DNA from: Anoplopoma fimbria
Taxonomy: Eukaryota; Chordata; Actinopteri; Perciformes; Anoplopomatidae
DNA length: 64,000 bases
Reading direction: 5' to 3'
Assembly: GCF_027596085.1 (NCBI RefSeq)
Contig: NC_072451.1
Coordinates: 12,867,118-12,931,117, forward strand
In this document: positions 42,501 to 64,000 of the stretch, one piece after another
Numbering within the stretch: position 1 is the first letter of the stretch
Layout of the letters: every line of letters begins with the position of its first letter
Translations under genes and position numbers: made by a program
The notes under the pieces: model-generated
What the model was told of the DNA's origin: nothing
The model's database searches: none
The model's input: only the letters and a program-made list of their open reading frames with translations

Positions 42501-42960
42501 GTAATTAGAAAGTTCTGGATCAGACTGTCTTATTTAGATAGAGATTACTGTTTGTTTGATGATCTGTCCAGTACTGGATCCATCACAAAGTTAAAGTCCC
42601 CAGCTAGAATTAAGTTGTGGGTATAAAGGCTGGGTAAGTAAGCTAGCACTGTACTTATATATTTTTCATCATCATGGTTAGGTGCATAGATTTTTTTCCA
42701 GTTACTATAATATATCTACCGTTTGGGTCTGAAATTATGTCAGATGGGGGAAAATAAATGTTTTTATTAATTATAATAGCCGTTCCACATGATTTGGAAT
42801 TCAAATTTGAATGAAACACATATCCAATCCAGTTTTTAATGTAACTGTTTTTGAGCTTGGTTTTTAAGATGTTTCTTGCAAGAAAGCTTTTTCTGCCCAA
42901 CTTCTTTGGATGAGCCAGTATATTTCCTCGTTTCACAGTTCAAGCCTCTACAGTTCTAGG
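39560..42960 (-). mobile_element. Degraded L1-type LINE
   Basis: Minus-strand pieces in order: endonuclease (GRYIIVTGK, NWIGYVFHSNLNSKSCGTAI), linker, RT (DDQTGFIKKRQMIRNILTLF, then SLDAEKAFDRVEWDYLFSAL with the motif A aspartate), then FKYLRVNVTKTFADLYKEN, LQKWSHLPISLSGLIN and the C-terminal region to about 39600. The stretch that should hold the YADD motif is deleted. Many stops and frame changes; inactive. Confidence 0.85.
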
Positions 42961-43110
42961 TGACAAACTGGCCCTCACTTTTATCGCCAGTAATGAAACC
43001 TGCATATTTCCGTCTATGATCTAGTTTTGTAATGGATATGTTGCAAGTGAGTATCCTTGCTTCTACCTGAGGAAAAAAAGAAAGAAAAAAGGGGGGGTCT
43101 AAAATCAACA

Positions 43111-43913
43111 TACAGCGGGTAAAATAAGTATTGAACGCATCACCATTTTTCTCAGTAAATATATTTCTAAAGGTGCTATTGACATGAAATGTTCACCAGA
43201 TGTCGGTAACAAACCAAGTAATCCATACATACAAAGAAAACCAAACAAATACGTTCAGAAATTAAGTTATGTGTAATAAAATGGAATGACACAGGGAAAA
43301 AGTATTGAACACATGAAGAAAGGGAGGAAAAGGCATGGAAAGCCAAGACACCAGCTGAAATCTATCAGTAATTAGAAAGCAATCCTGCCCCTTGTCAGTG
43401 CAAATTAATATCAGCTGGTTCAGTCCCAACTGATGGCCTATAAAAAGATGTCTCAAGAAAATAAAGCTGTTAGAATGGCCCAGCCAATCACCTGACTTGA
43501 ATCCAATAGAAAATCTATGGAAAGAACTAAAGATCAGAGTTCATAGAAGAGGCCCACTGAACCTTCAAGATTTGAAGACTGTTTGTGTGGAAGAATGGAC
43601 CAAAATCACACCTGAGCAATGCATGCGACTAGATTCTCCATACAGGAGGCGTCTTGAAGCTGTCATTACCAACAAAGGCTTTTGTACGAAGTATTAAATA
43701 CATTTCAGTAAGCGTGTTCAATTTTCCCTGTGCCATTCCATTTTATTATACATAACTTAATTTCTGAACTTATTTGTTTTTATTTTTCTTTGTATGTGTG
43801 AATTACTTGGGTTGTTACCGACAACTGGTGAAAATTTCATGTCAATAGCACCTTTAGAAATATATTTACTGAGAAAAATGGTGACGTGTTCAATACTTAT
43901 TTTACCCGCCGTA
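43111..43913 (+). mobile_element. Tc1-like deletion derivative
   Basis: About 800 bp with inverted ends of about 200 bp, starting cagcgggtaaaataagtatt on the left and, read inward from the right on the minus strand, cggcgggtaaaataagtatt. TA flanks both ends. A second, inner gaaaaagtattgaacac motif lies about 180 bp in (near 43295 and 43712), the IR/DR layout of Sleeping Beauty-type elements. Most of the transposase is deleted. Confidence 0.88.
43476..43697 (+). pseudogene. Tc1 transposase C-terminal remnant
   Basis: Seventy-three codons and a stop: [19 protein letters not shown], with the final catalytic Glu of the DDE triad, then [20 protein letters not shown] and the end [10 protein letters not shown]. 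The N-terminal paired-like DNA-binding domain and the two catalytic Asp are deleted. The frame is intact. Confidence 0.88.
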
Positions 43914-44540
43914 TTAACAGTCAAAAAAAAAGAACAGTTAGAAAAACTAACCAAATAGCTCACAGCTGTTCTTTACAGCTTGGAAACGCTTTATTTTTGT
44001 CACTATGATATTTGGGTCATCTGCAGCATCCAGACAGAAATTGTATAGCCCAAATTGATTAAAATTTTCATACAATCTCAAATGGGGGTAAGTTTGTTAT
44101 AGTGCCACCAATTTTCGTTATCGGTCCCTTAAAGTTATTTAAGAGTTTGTTAGTTTGTTTTTTGACATCGTCTATCAATGTCCAAGATGCAAAGTCTCAC
44201 AGATTCAAGTCCAGTGTCTGTCTTGTCAATTGAGTCCCACAGCTGATCCGGCAGATTCCTGAACTCTACTTAAACTGTTATGGGGATAATCATTAATCCT
44301 CAATTTATCCCTGAGAGTGAAGGTAAAAACCAATGACGAGATACGAGGCCATAGTCAATATCACAGCAATGTCATAAAACAGCTGCAATGGCACTGAGCA
44401 TAGCATTAGAAGGCTTTTTAAGAATTCTTAGGAGAGGGATGTAAATGAATGCCTCAACCGGCATCATTACTCAAATCCAAGGAGCATGAGAAGCAGATTT
44501 GTAACAGGTCATTAAAAAACATTATCTTTCAGCGCCTCTG
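43914..44540. other. Between the Tc1 element and the L2-type LINE
   Basis: Possibly the 5' part of the minus-strand L1 (LWDSIDKTDTGLESVRLCIL is readable antisense near 44200), broken by stops. Not firmly assigned. Confidence 0.35.
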
Positions 44541-47529
44541 ATATCCTTACAGGTCACCAATGCAAGCGCCGTACCATCTGCCAAAACTAAGGCTAGGGCG
44601 AACAAAGGCAACAGGGCGACTTCGTCAAGCAATGACTTCTCGAGCGTGTACTTGCGGGTCAGTAATTTGTTTATATTGACTACCATGTGTTTGCATCCTA
44701 TTTCTGTCTGTTCCTCTGTCCCTTGGTCACATAGACAGTGGGTCACTCCCAGGTGCCGTGACCCCACTAATCTCATCTATCCCACTCTCTCAGCCCATGG
44801 TGAGCAAGTGGTGTCGATGGGGCTTTGGAACTGCCAGTCGGCAGTGCCTAAAGCTGAGTTCATCTCAGGCTACGCATCCTTGCTCTCCCTCAACTTTCTA
44901 GCTCTAACTGAGACCTGGATCACACCAGAAAACACTACCACACCCGCAGCTCTGTCAGATGTGTACTCCTTCTCTCACACTCCCAGAGCTGCGAGGCGAG
45001 GTGGTGGCACTGGCCTGCTAATTTCCCCAAAATGGAAATACTCTCTTGTCTCTGTTCCACAGTTCTCCCCGTCCTCTTTTGAATTTCATGCTGTTACTGT
45101 CACTTATCCAGTCAAGCTCACCATTGCTGTTGTGTACCGCCCACCAGGCCCTCTTGGTGAGTTCCTGGAGGAGCTTGACACACTAGTCTCGCACTTCCAT
45201 GACGATGGCTCCGCACTTATCATGCTCGGCGACTTCAACATCCAGACTGATAAGTTAGAACCACTGCTTTCCTTCCTCTCCTCCTTTGACCTCTATCGCT
45301 CCTCTTCTCCTCCTACCCACAAGGCCGGCAACCAGCTGGATCTTATCTTCACTAGACACTGTTCTACTGCTAACCTCTCTGTCACTCCCCTCCAGCTCTC
45401 GGACCACTACTTCATGTCCTACTCCCTCTCCTCTCCCCCCCTACTTCCTCCACCTACCCACATGGTTTCTACCCGTAGTCACCTCCGCTCCCTCTCCCCC
45501 GCTGATCTTTCCTCTTCCGTTACCTCTGCCCTCCCTGACCCTGAATCCTTCTCTCTCCTATCCCCCGATACTGCTACTGATCTTCTCCTCTCCAACCTTT
45601 CCTCCTCTTTGGACAACCTCTGTCCCTTCACCTCCAGGCCTGCACGCCCAACTCCTCCTGCCCCATGGCTGTCGGACTCAGTGCATACTGATAGACGGAG
45701 CCTAAGAGCGGCTGAGCATAAATGGAGAACAGGCAAACTCCCAGAGGACCTTCTTAACTTCCAACCTCTCCTTTCCACTTTTTCCTCCTCTCTAGCTACT
45801 GCTAAAGCGGCTTTTTTCTGCTCTAAAATCCTAACCTCTGCTTCCAATCCTAAAAAACTCTTTGAAACTTTCTCTTCACTCCTCCAACCCCCACCCCCTC
45901 CTCCTACTTCCTCCCTTCTCCCTGATGATTTCGCCAACTTCTTTGACAAGAAGGTAAACGATATCAGATCCTCCTTCTCTCAGCCCCCTCTCCCTCTCTA
46001 CCCTCTCCAGCTCTTCCCTCTCCACACCCCATCTTCCCCTCTCCCCTAACGAGGTCCTCGACCTTGTTACATCTAACCGCCCCACCATGTGCTCCCTTGA
46101 CCCGACCCCCTCCCCTCTTCTTCAGTCTATTGCCACTGAACTCCTTCCTTTCCTCACCCACCTCATCAACACATCTCTCGTCTCGGGATGCTTTCCCTCG
46201 GCTTTCAAGACTGCCAGAGTCACCCCCCTTCTGAAAAAAACATCACTTGACCCCTCTGATGTCAAGAACTTCAGACCGGTTTCTCTTCTACCCTTTCTAT
46301 CCAAAACACTTGAACACGCTGTCTCTAAACAACTGTCTTCCTACCTCCACCAGAACAACCTCTTGGACCCTCACCAGTCCGGGTTCAAGGTGGGTCACTC
46401 GTCAGAGACGGCCCTCCTTGCGGTGACAGAGTCGCTTCACGCCGCGAGAGTGAACTCTCTCTCTCGTCAGCGGCGTTTGACACGGTGAACCACCAGATCC
46501 TCCTCTCCACCCTCGAGGGGATGGGCCTCTCAGGCTCTGCACTCTCCCCGTTTGCATCCTACCCGACAGGCCGATCCTACCAGGTGACATGGAGGGGGGC
46601 CGTGTCGGAACCACGCATGCTGACTACGGGGGTTCCACAAGGTTCAGTTCTGGGCCCCCTTCTCTTCTCGCTCTACACAACATCTCTGGGTTCTGTTATT
46701 CGCTCGCATGACTTCTGTTACCATTGTTTTGCCGATGACACCCAGCTGGTCTTGTCATTTCCTCCCGGTGACACCCAAGTGGAGGCACGCATTGCTGCGT
46801 GCTTGGCTGACATCTCGAAGCGGATGGCGACACACCACCTGAAGCTCAACCTGGACAAAACCGAGCTACTGTTCCTCCCGGGGAAGGGTTGCCCGCACCG
46901 AGACCTGTCCATCACCATTGACGATGCCGTGGTGACGCCAACTCTGACTGTGAGGAATCTGGGTGTGACACTGGACGACCAACTGTCGTTCTCAGCAAAC
47001 ATTGCATCGGTCACACGCTCCTGCAGATTCCTCCTCTACAACATCAGGAGGATTCGCCCCTTCCTCACTGAGGAGACGGCGCAGGTGCTCATCCAGGCTC
47101 TGGTCATCTCCCGCCTGGACTACTGCAACTCACTACTTGCCGGAGCCCCGGCGTCGGCCATCAGACCTCTGGAGCTTGTCCAGAAAGCTGCAGCACGTCT
47201 GGTGTTCAATCGCCTCTTCAAGAAGTACTACCCTGAGCCTTCCTCGTAGCACTTATTGCATTCGTATTAGTTGTTGCACGTATTGTATTCGTATCAGTTC
47301 GCTGCACTTATTGTATTCGTATTAGTCTGTTGCAATTATTGTTTTCATAGTAATTTGCCTCTGCACTATACTTTTGCTCTGGTTTATGCTTTAAGATGCT
47401 CGTTTAAGAAAGGAGATGCACTTATGACTTCTGGTGACTAGTAATTCTCTTGAATACCTATGTTGAATACACTTCCTGTAAGTCGCTTTGGATAAAAGCG
47501 TCTGCTAAATGAATGTAATGTAATGTAAT
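44540..47529 (+). mobile_element. L2-type LINE, nearly full length, inactive
   Basis: The left end is approximate. The endonuclease is complete in one frame to 46049: LALTETW (catalytic Glu), RGGGTGLL, YRPPG, GDFNIQ, LSDHYF. A frameshift near 46040 leads to the RT start (VTPLLKK, NFRPVSLLPFLSK, HQSGF). A second break near 46475 leads to FDTVNHQILL, GVPQGSVLGPLLFSLY, FADDTQL and KTELLF. After VQKAAARLVFN it jumps to FKKYYPEPSS and a stop at 47249, an internal deletion of the usual C-terminal segment of roughly 100 residues. The 3' end ataaaagcgtctgctaaatg and a short TGTAA-type tail at 47510-47529 are typical of the L2/RSg-1 group. Confidence 0.88.
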
Positions 47530-48158
47530 CTTTATTTTGGGCATTTTTATTATTGTGAGCCCGTTAAGCACACCACATGAAGGTTGAACTGGATTCCTAA
47601 TACAATGCCTCTAAATGTTAATACATTTTGAATAAGAGACATAAAAGGGTCAGATAAAGGCCAAAATATAACTCTATAAGCTTTTATCATGCAAAATCTA
47701 CAATGCTCAATTTGGAAGAGACATGTTTTTAATTTTCTTCTTTCAAGGCTTGATTATTTTTATTAATCATTTCTGCTTATTATTTTCTCTATAAATTAAT
47801 GGTTTTGTCAATAAAATATCAGAAAAACAGTAAAATATGCCCATTATAATTTCCCAGACCAGAAGTCTCCTATACTGCTCATTTTCAGTCAAACATGTAG
47901 GCATCAGTTTGAATCAGATTGTCCAGAAATGTTCATGACATTCAACACATCCATCTAACACAAACCAGATCAACTTCAGAGGGAAACTTTGGCAACAGGT
48001 TCACTTCTCAAAGCTGACCATGTGATGCTGTGGAATTTGCATAGCAAACTTGTGTAACATCAGGATAAAGAACAATCAGGTGGTTTGTTTTAATGCATTT
48101 AAACATCAACATTGGTATAAAAGATTTGTGGTGAAGCTATCTGGGCTGAGGTCGGGGG
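47530..48158 (-). other. lrrc40 3'UTR (probable extent)
   Basis: Between the lrrc40 stop and the tail of the L2-type LINE. AATAAA on the lrrc40 strand is found at 47764-47759 and at 47536-47531. The second sits right beside the LINE tail. Confidence 0.45.
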
Positions 48159-60505
<12,347 letters not shown>

Positions 60506-62809
60506 CTGGTCACATAGGAGAGAAAAACACATTATATTCATTATGTTTGTTTTATGTGGTTAGTCCCATCACAGGCCAGACATTTAAACCTGTTGGTGCT
60601 GTGGAATAATAAAGAGTGGACAGTAATGCTGTAAGATGTTTCAACACATAGAGAACTTTTTGATTTGATTTGCATTCAGAGAAATATTGTTAAGACATGG
60701 CATGATGAAAAGGATTCTTGGTTGTGGTGACTGACACAATTGGGTAAATTAATTCAGGATACAGTATGCGTGTATCAGAGCTTAGCATTGTAGAGTGGTA
60801 GAGCACATCCAAAAACCTCTGTAGGTTTGTTGGTGGACCTAAAGAGGAGAGGAGTCAGAGTGCAATTTATTTGTAAATCCACAAGTAATGCTCTTCTTAA
60901 GATCCAAGCTTGAAAACACATTAGAGATTGAGGGCATAGATTCACATTCAACAACAAGTCATCTTTAGTGTTTCTTTGTGGTAAAATCTGAAAACAGTGT
61001 TACGAGCCAGAGCAGGATTGTCAAATGTAAATATTGTAAACAACTGACTGGTTGTGTGCATTTGAGATATTTACAACTGATACAGCAGCAAGGGTTTGTT
61101 AAGGGGGTCCATGGTGGTTCTGTGGGAGCCTCTGATTATAGTGTTAGACAGATCCAACATTACATGTCTTTGCTGGAAAAAGTAAGCGAACCTCTAGGAA
61201 TTTGAGGTCATTTAAAGGGGGTTGCTGGTGAAAAACATATATATCTGTTTAAAACTTTTTTCTTTTTTTTTTTAACTTGTGTTCAGATTGTGCTGCGACA
61301 AGCGCAAGTGGCACAAAGTGATAGGGGGTCTGGGGGCATGGACTAAGGGAACATTTTGCCTACTGGCAACTTTGTAAAAACTATTTTCATTAAAATGATA
61401 AACAATGGTTTAAACACTTCAGTATTACACTATACAATCACTGAAAAAACACTATCCTAAAAGGCAACAGGTCACAACTGGCTCTAAAACTCAAAAATGT
61501 CTCTTAAGTTCCAGGTACGAGAGGAAACACCCCCCAAAATGCTTTGTCTTCCCCACCAACGCCAAGAATCCTCCATTCACCTCAAATATCAAATAGAAAA
61601 GGCAGCATTTTTCCTTTTGTTCTGGTTTATTCAACCAATCATAAAATTGCCTAATCAAATTGTGTGTTTTACAATATCTGATTAGCCGGTTTGGCACTCA
61701 TTTCAACACTAGTCATTAAATACCAACCAACATGTCTCATTATAATGAAATATAATGCTACAATTTTAATCACATCTAATAGCAGCTTGAAAGCAGCAGG
61801 GATACAAAGCTGGGCTCCGGCTTGTTTGATTGTTCTGGTGATCGACTCTCTGTTTGAGGCTATCGATTCTAATATGCGTTAGTGTTTCCAATGTCCCCTA
61901 AAACGGTGGTGCAACGCAGACATACCGTCGATCAACTCTCTCTGTGTCGCTCTTGTAGCTGACCAAGAACTTGCTGAGGGTCCTCCTGCTGTACCGTTAT
62001 ATTTGCACTCGCCAAAGTGTGATTCCCTCGCACGCCAATGCTGAGCACCTCTTTCTAAAAGTTTCCTGAATTTAGCAAACTTGGTCCTGCATTACCTGTA
62101 AAATCTTTGTTTTTGAGTTTTTGAGTTAGCAGTTAAAAAAAATGCACTATGATGGAATTAAAAAAAATATTTTGAAGGAAATCTATTTGTAGACAAAGGT
62201 CTGCCACCCATGGGAGTTACTGGTGTAGCATTGTGGCTGGTAGCAGATTTAATCAATAATAACTAATTAACATCAGGATATCACATGTATGTGTATCTAT
62301 ATGCATAATAAAAAAAATGGATAACATTAATCTCTACATTTCAGCACATTAGTGTCGTGTGTGTGAGACACAAGAAATAGGCAGGGGGAATCGCCTCCCC
62401 CTCTGTTGTCCTGTGCTGTGGTTGAGATAAGGTTATATGGCAAGAAACTAAAAGAATTGCTGACAGAGTTAGTTTTATCTTAAGATAGTCCAGGCACAGT
62501 GAAGAACAGAGTTCAACCACTAAGTGCCTTTATGGTCGTGAGAGCAGTTCCTAAAGGAAGTTGATAAGTTCAGATTGTCTAATAGACACTTCAGTTTATA
62601 ATGTCTTGGTGAGTGTACGCTACACGGGGGTCAGGCGTTAAAATCTATGGGATGACAATTTAATATACAATGTATTGCCTAAATAGCGACCTTCTCCCAA
62701 ACTACTGCTGGCTCTGTGGTGTTTACATTTTAAATCTGATGCCTGCAGTGCATCATAGGAGCATCCACTGAGACGCGTCAAATGAGGTGCATCAATTATC
62801 CTTTTCAGT
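60506..62809 (-). other. lrrc40 intron toward the right edge
   Basis: No further lrrc40 exon and no classified repeat. Short open frames on both strands have no family motif. Confidence 0.4.
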
Positions 62810-62959
62810 GCTTTGGGCCTTTGTGACGCCCCCGTCTATCTTACAAGAGTAAACAGACTGCCAGATGCAGAGCTCCTGGTCCTTGAGCTCCTGGTCCTGG
62901 AGCTCCTAGGAAATATTAGCCCTACTCCAGTGTTGCTCTGGTCTCTCCTTCTCACCTGG

Positions 62960-64000
62960 AATCATCCCTGCCAGCGTCTTATAATAACTTTTGAATTTTT
63001 ACTACCAGAGTGTATGCCATTAGGCAAAAGTTTCTACACTAGATGTCTATCTGATAATGCTGTAGCTAAATTTAAAGAAGCGATTTCATCAGGGTTTAAT
63101 TCACTACCATTGCTCAATATAACAGAGTACTCCTACGCTAACTTTAGTCCGTCTCAGATTGACCATCTTGTCGATAGTGCTGCAGGCTCACTGCGAATGA
63201 CACTAGACTCTATAGCTCCTCTAAAAAAGAAGCTAATAAAAGAAAGGAGGTTCGCTCCATGGTATAACCCTCAAACCCGCGAATTAAAGCAAACATCGCG
63301 AAAACTTGAAAGGATATGGCGTTCCACCAATGTGGATGAAGCGCGGTTAGTCTGGCGAGACAGTCTTAAAATATATAAGAAGGCAATCCGTAATGCTAGA
63401 GCAGCCTATTATTCAGCATTAATAGAGAAAAATAAGAACAACCCCAGGGTTCGCTTCAGCACTGTAGCCAGGCTGACAGAGAGTCACAGCTCTTTTGAGC
63501 CGTGTATTCCTATAAACCTCAGTAGGAGTGACTTCATGAACTTCTTTAATGATAAGATTCTAACTATTAGAGACAAAATTAATAATATCCTGCCCTCAAC
63601 CAGTACCGATCGATCCTCAAATACAGTAACCTTAGAAACAGCTGTAGAACCTGAAATATATTTAGATGGCTTTTCACCCATCGACCTTCAACAATTGACT
63701 TTAACTATTTCTATGTCTAAACCTTCCACCTGTCTCTTAGACCCGATTCCGACTAGGCTGCTTAACAATTCTTTATTAGAAATGATCAATCTGTATTTAC
63801 TAACCATGTACCACAGGCCTTCAAACTAGCTGTAATTAAACCTCTTCTTAAGAAACCCACTCTTGATCCAGAGGTGTTGTCTAACTATAGACCTATATCT
63901 AACCTTCCGTTCCTCTCTAAGATCCTCGAGAAAGCAGTAGCAAATCAGCTGTGTGACTTTCTGCATAACAATAGTTTATTTGAGGATTTTCAGTGAATCA
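62960..64000 (+). mobile_element. L2-type LINE, 5'-truncated, runs off window
   Basis: The left boundary is approximate. It starts in the end of the endonuclease region (ITFEFLLPE, LGKSFYTRCLSDNAVAKFKE), then the linker (DHLVDSAAGSLRMTLDSIAP, RRFAPWYNPQTRELKQTSRK, NARAAYYSALIEKN) and the RT entry (FMNFFNDKILTIRDKIN, STCLLDPIPTRLL). A deletion or frameshift at about 63775-63815 moves to [18 protein letters not shown] and [23 protein letters not shown] near 63994 falls where the family continues QSGF. Inactive. It differs from the L2-type copy at 44540. Confidence 0.85.

Noticed and set aside
45479..46161. Minus-strand Glu/Arg-rich open frames
   Set aside because: Antisense shadow of the Pro/Ser/Leu-rich L2-type LINE frame.

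Overview
This is a 64 kb piece of a teleost (ray-finned fish) nuclear genome. The evidence is GT-AG introns, three conserved vertebrate genes split into short exons, tRNA-derived SINEs, L1 and L2-type LINEs, Tc1/mariner relatives, and long CA, ATGT and GATA microsatellites. The species cannot be named from the sequence alone.

Layout. (1) 1623-14126, minus strand: cherp (calcium homeostasis endoplasmic reticulum protein), an RNA-processing factor with SURP and CID domains. The start codon through the proline-rich middle is present; the RS and G-patch exons lie off the left edge. (2) 14127-18041: the interval between cherp and pde6d, which are transcribed away from each other. It has a CpG/CCAAT-type promoter at each end and, in between, an L1 body lacking both ends that lies between two inverted promoter-like 45-bp sequences. 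(3) 18042-35252, plus strand: complete five-exon pde6d, the prenyl-binding protein, 150 residues, followed by a 3'UTR ending near 36.96 kb. (4) About 37.5-47.5 kb: a transposon block between the convergent pde6d and lrrc40. It holds an L2/CR1-like fragment, a degraded L1 with a GATA tail, a Tc1 deletion derivative upstream of the L1's surviving 5' edge, and a nearly full-length but broken L2-type LINE. (5) 48159-60505, minus strand: the 3' twelve exons of lrrc40; the first LRR exons lie off the right edge. (6) 62.8-64 kb: another L2-type LINE running off the window.

No operon-like or multi-gene system is visible. The three genes act in unrelated processes (pre-mRNA splicing, lipid-modified protein trafficking, leucine-rich scaffold). 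Exon boundaries were set by matching splice sites to family protein sequence, and reading phase closes at every junction.

The observations most worth following up: two coding-exon 5' splice sites are built into the edge of dinucleotide microsatellites (cherp exon 10 into a ~220-bp GT tract with a tandem donor 6 nt away, and lrrc40 at 52499 into a CA tract); a probable GC-AG intron in cherp; a phase-neutral 39-nt cherp exon; a ~31-bp minisatellite in lrrc40 tied to a local duplication that copied part of an LRR exon with its splice donor; and the inverted promoter-like repeats flanking an L1 that lacks both ends.
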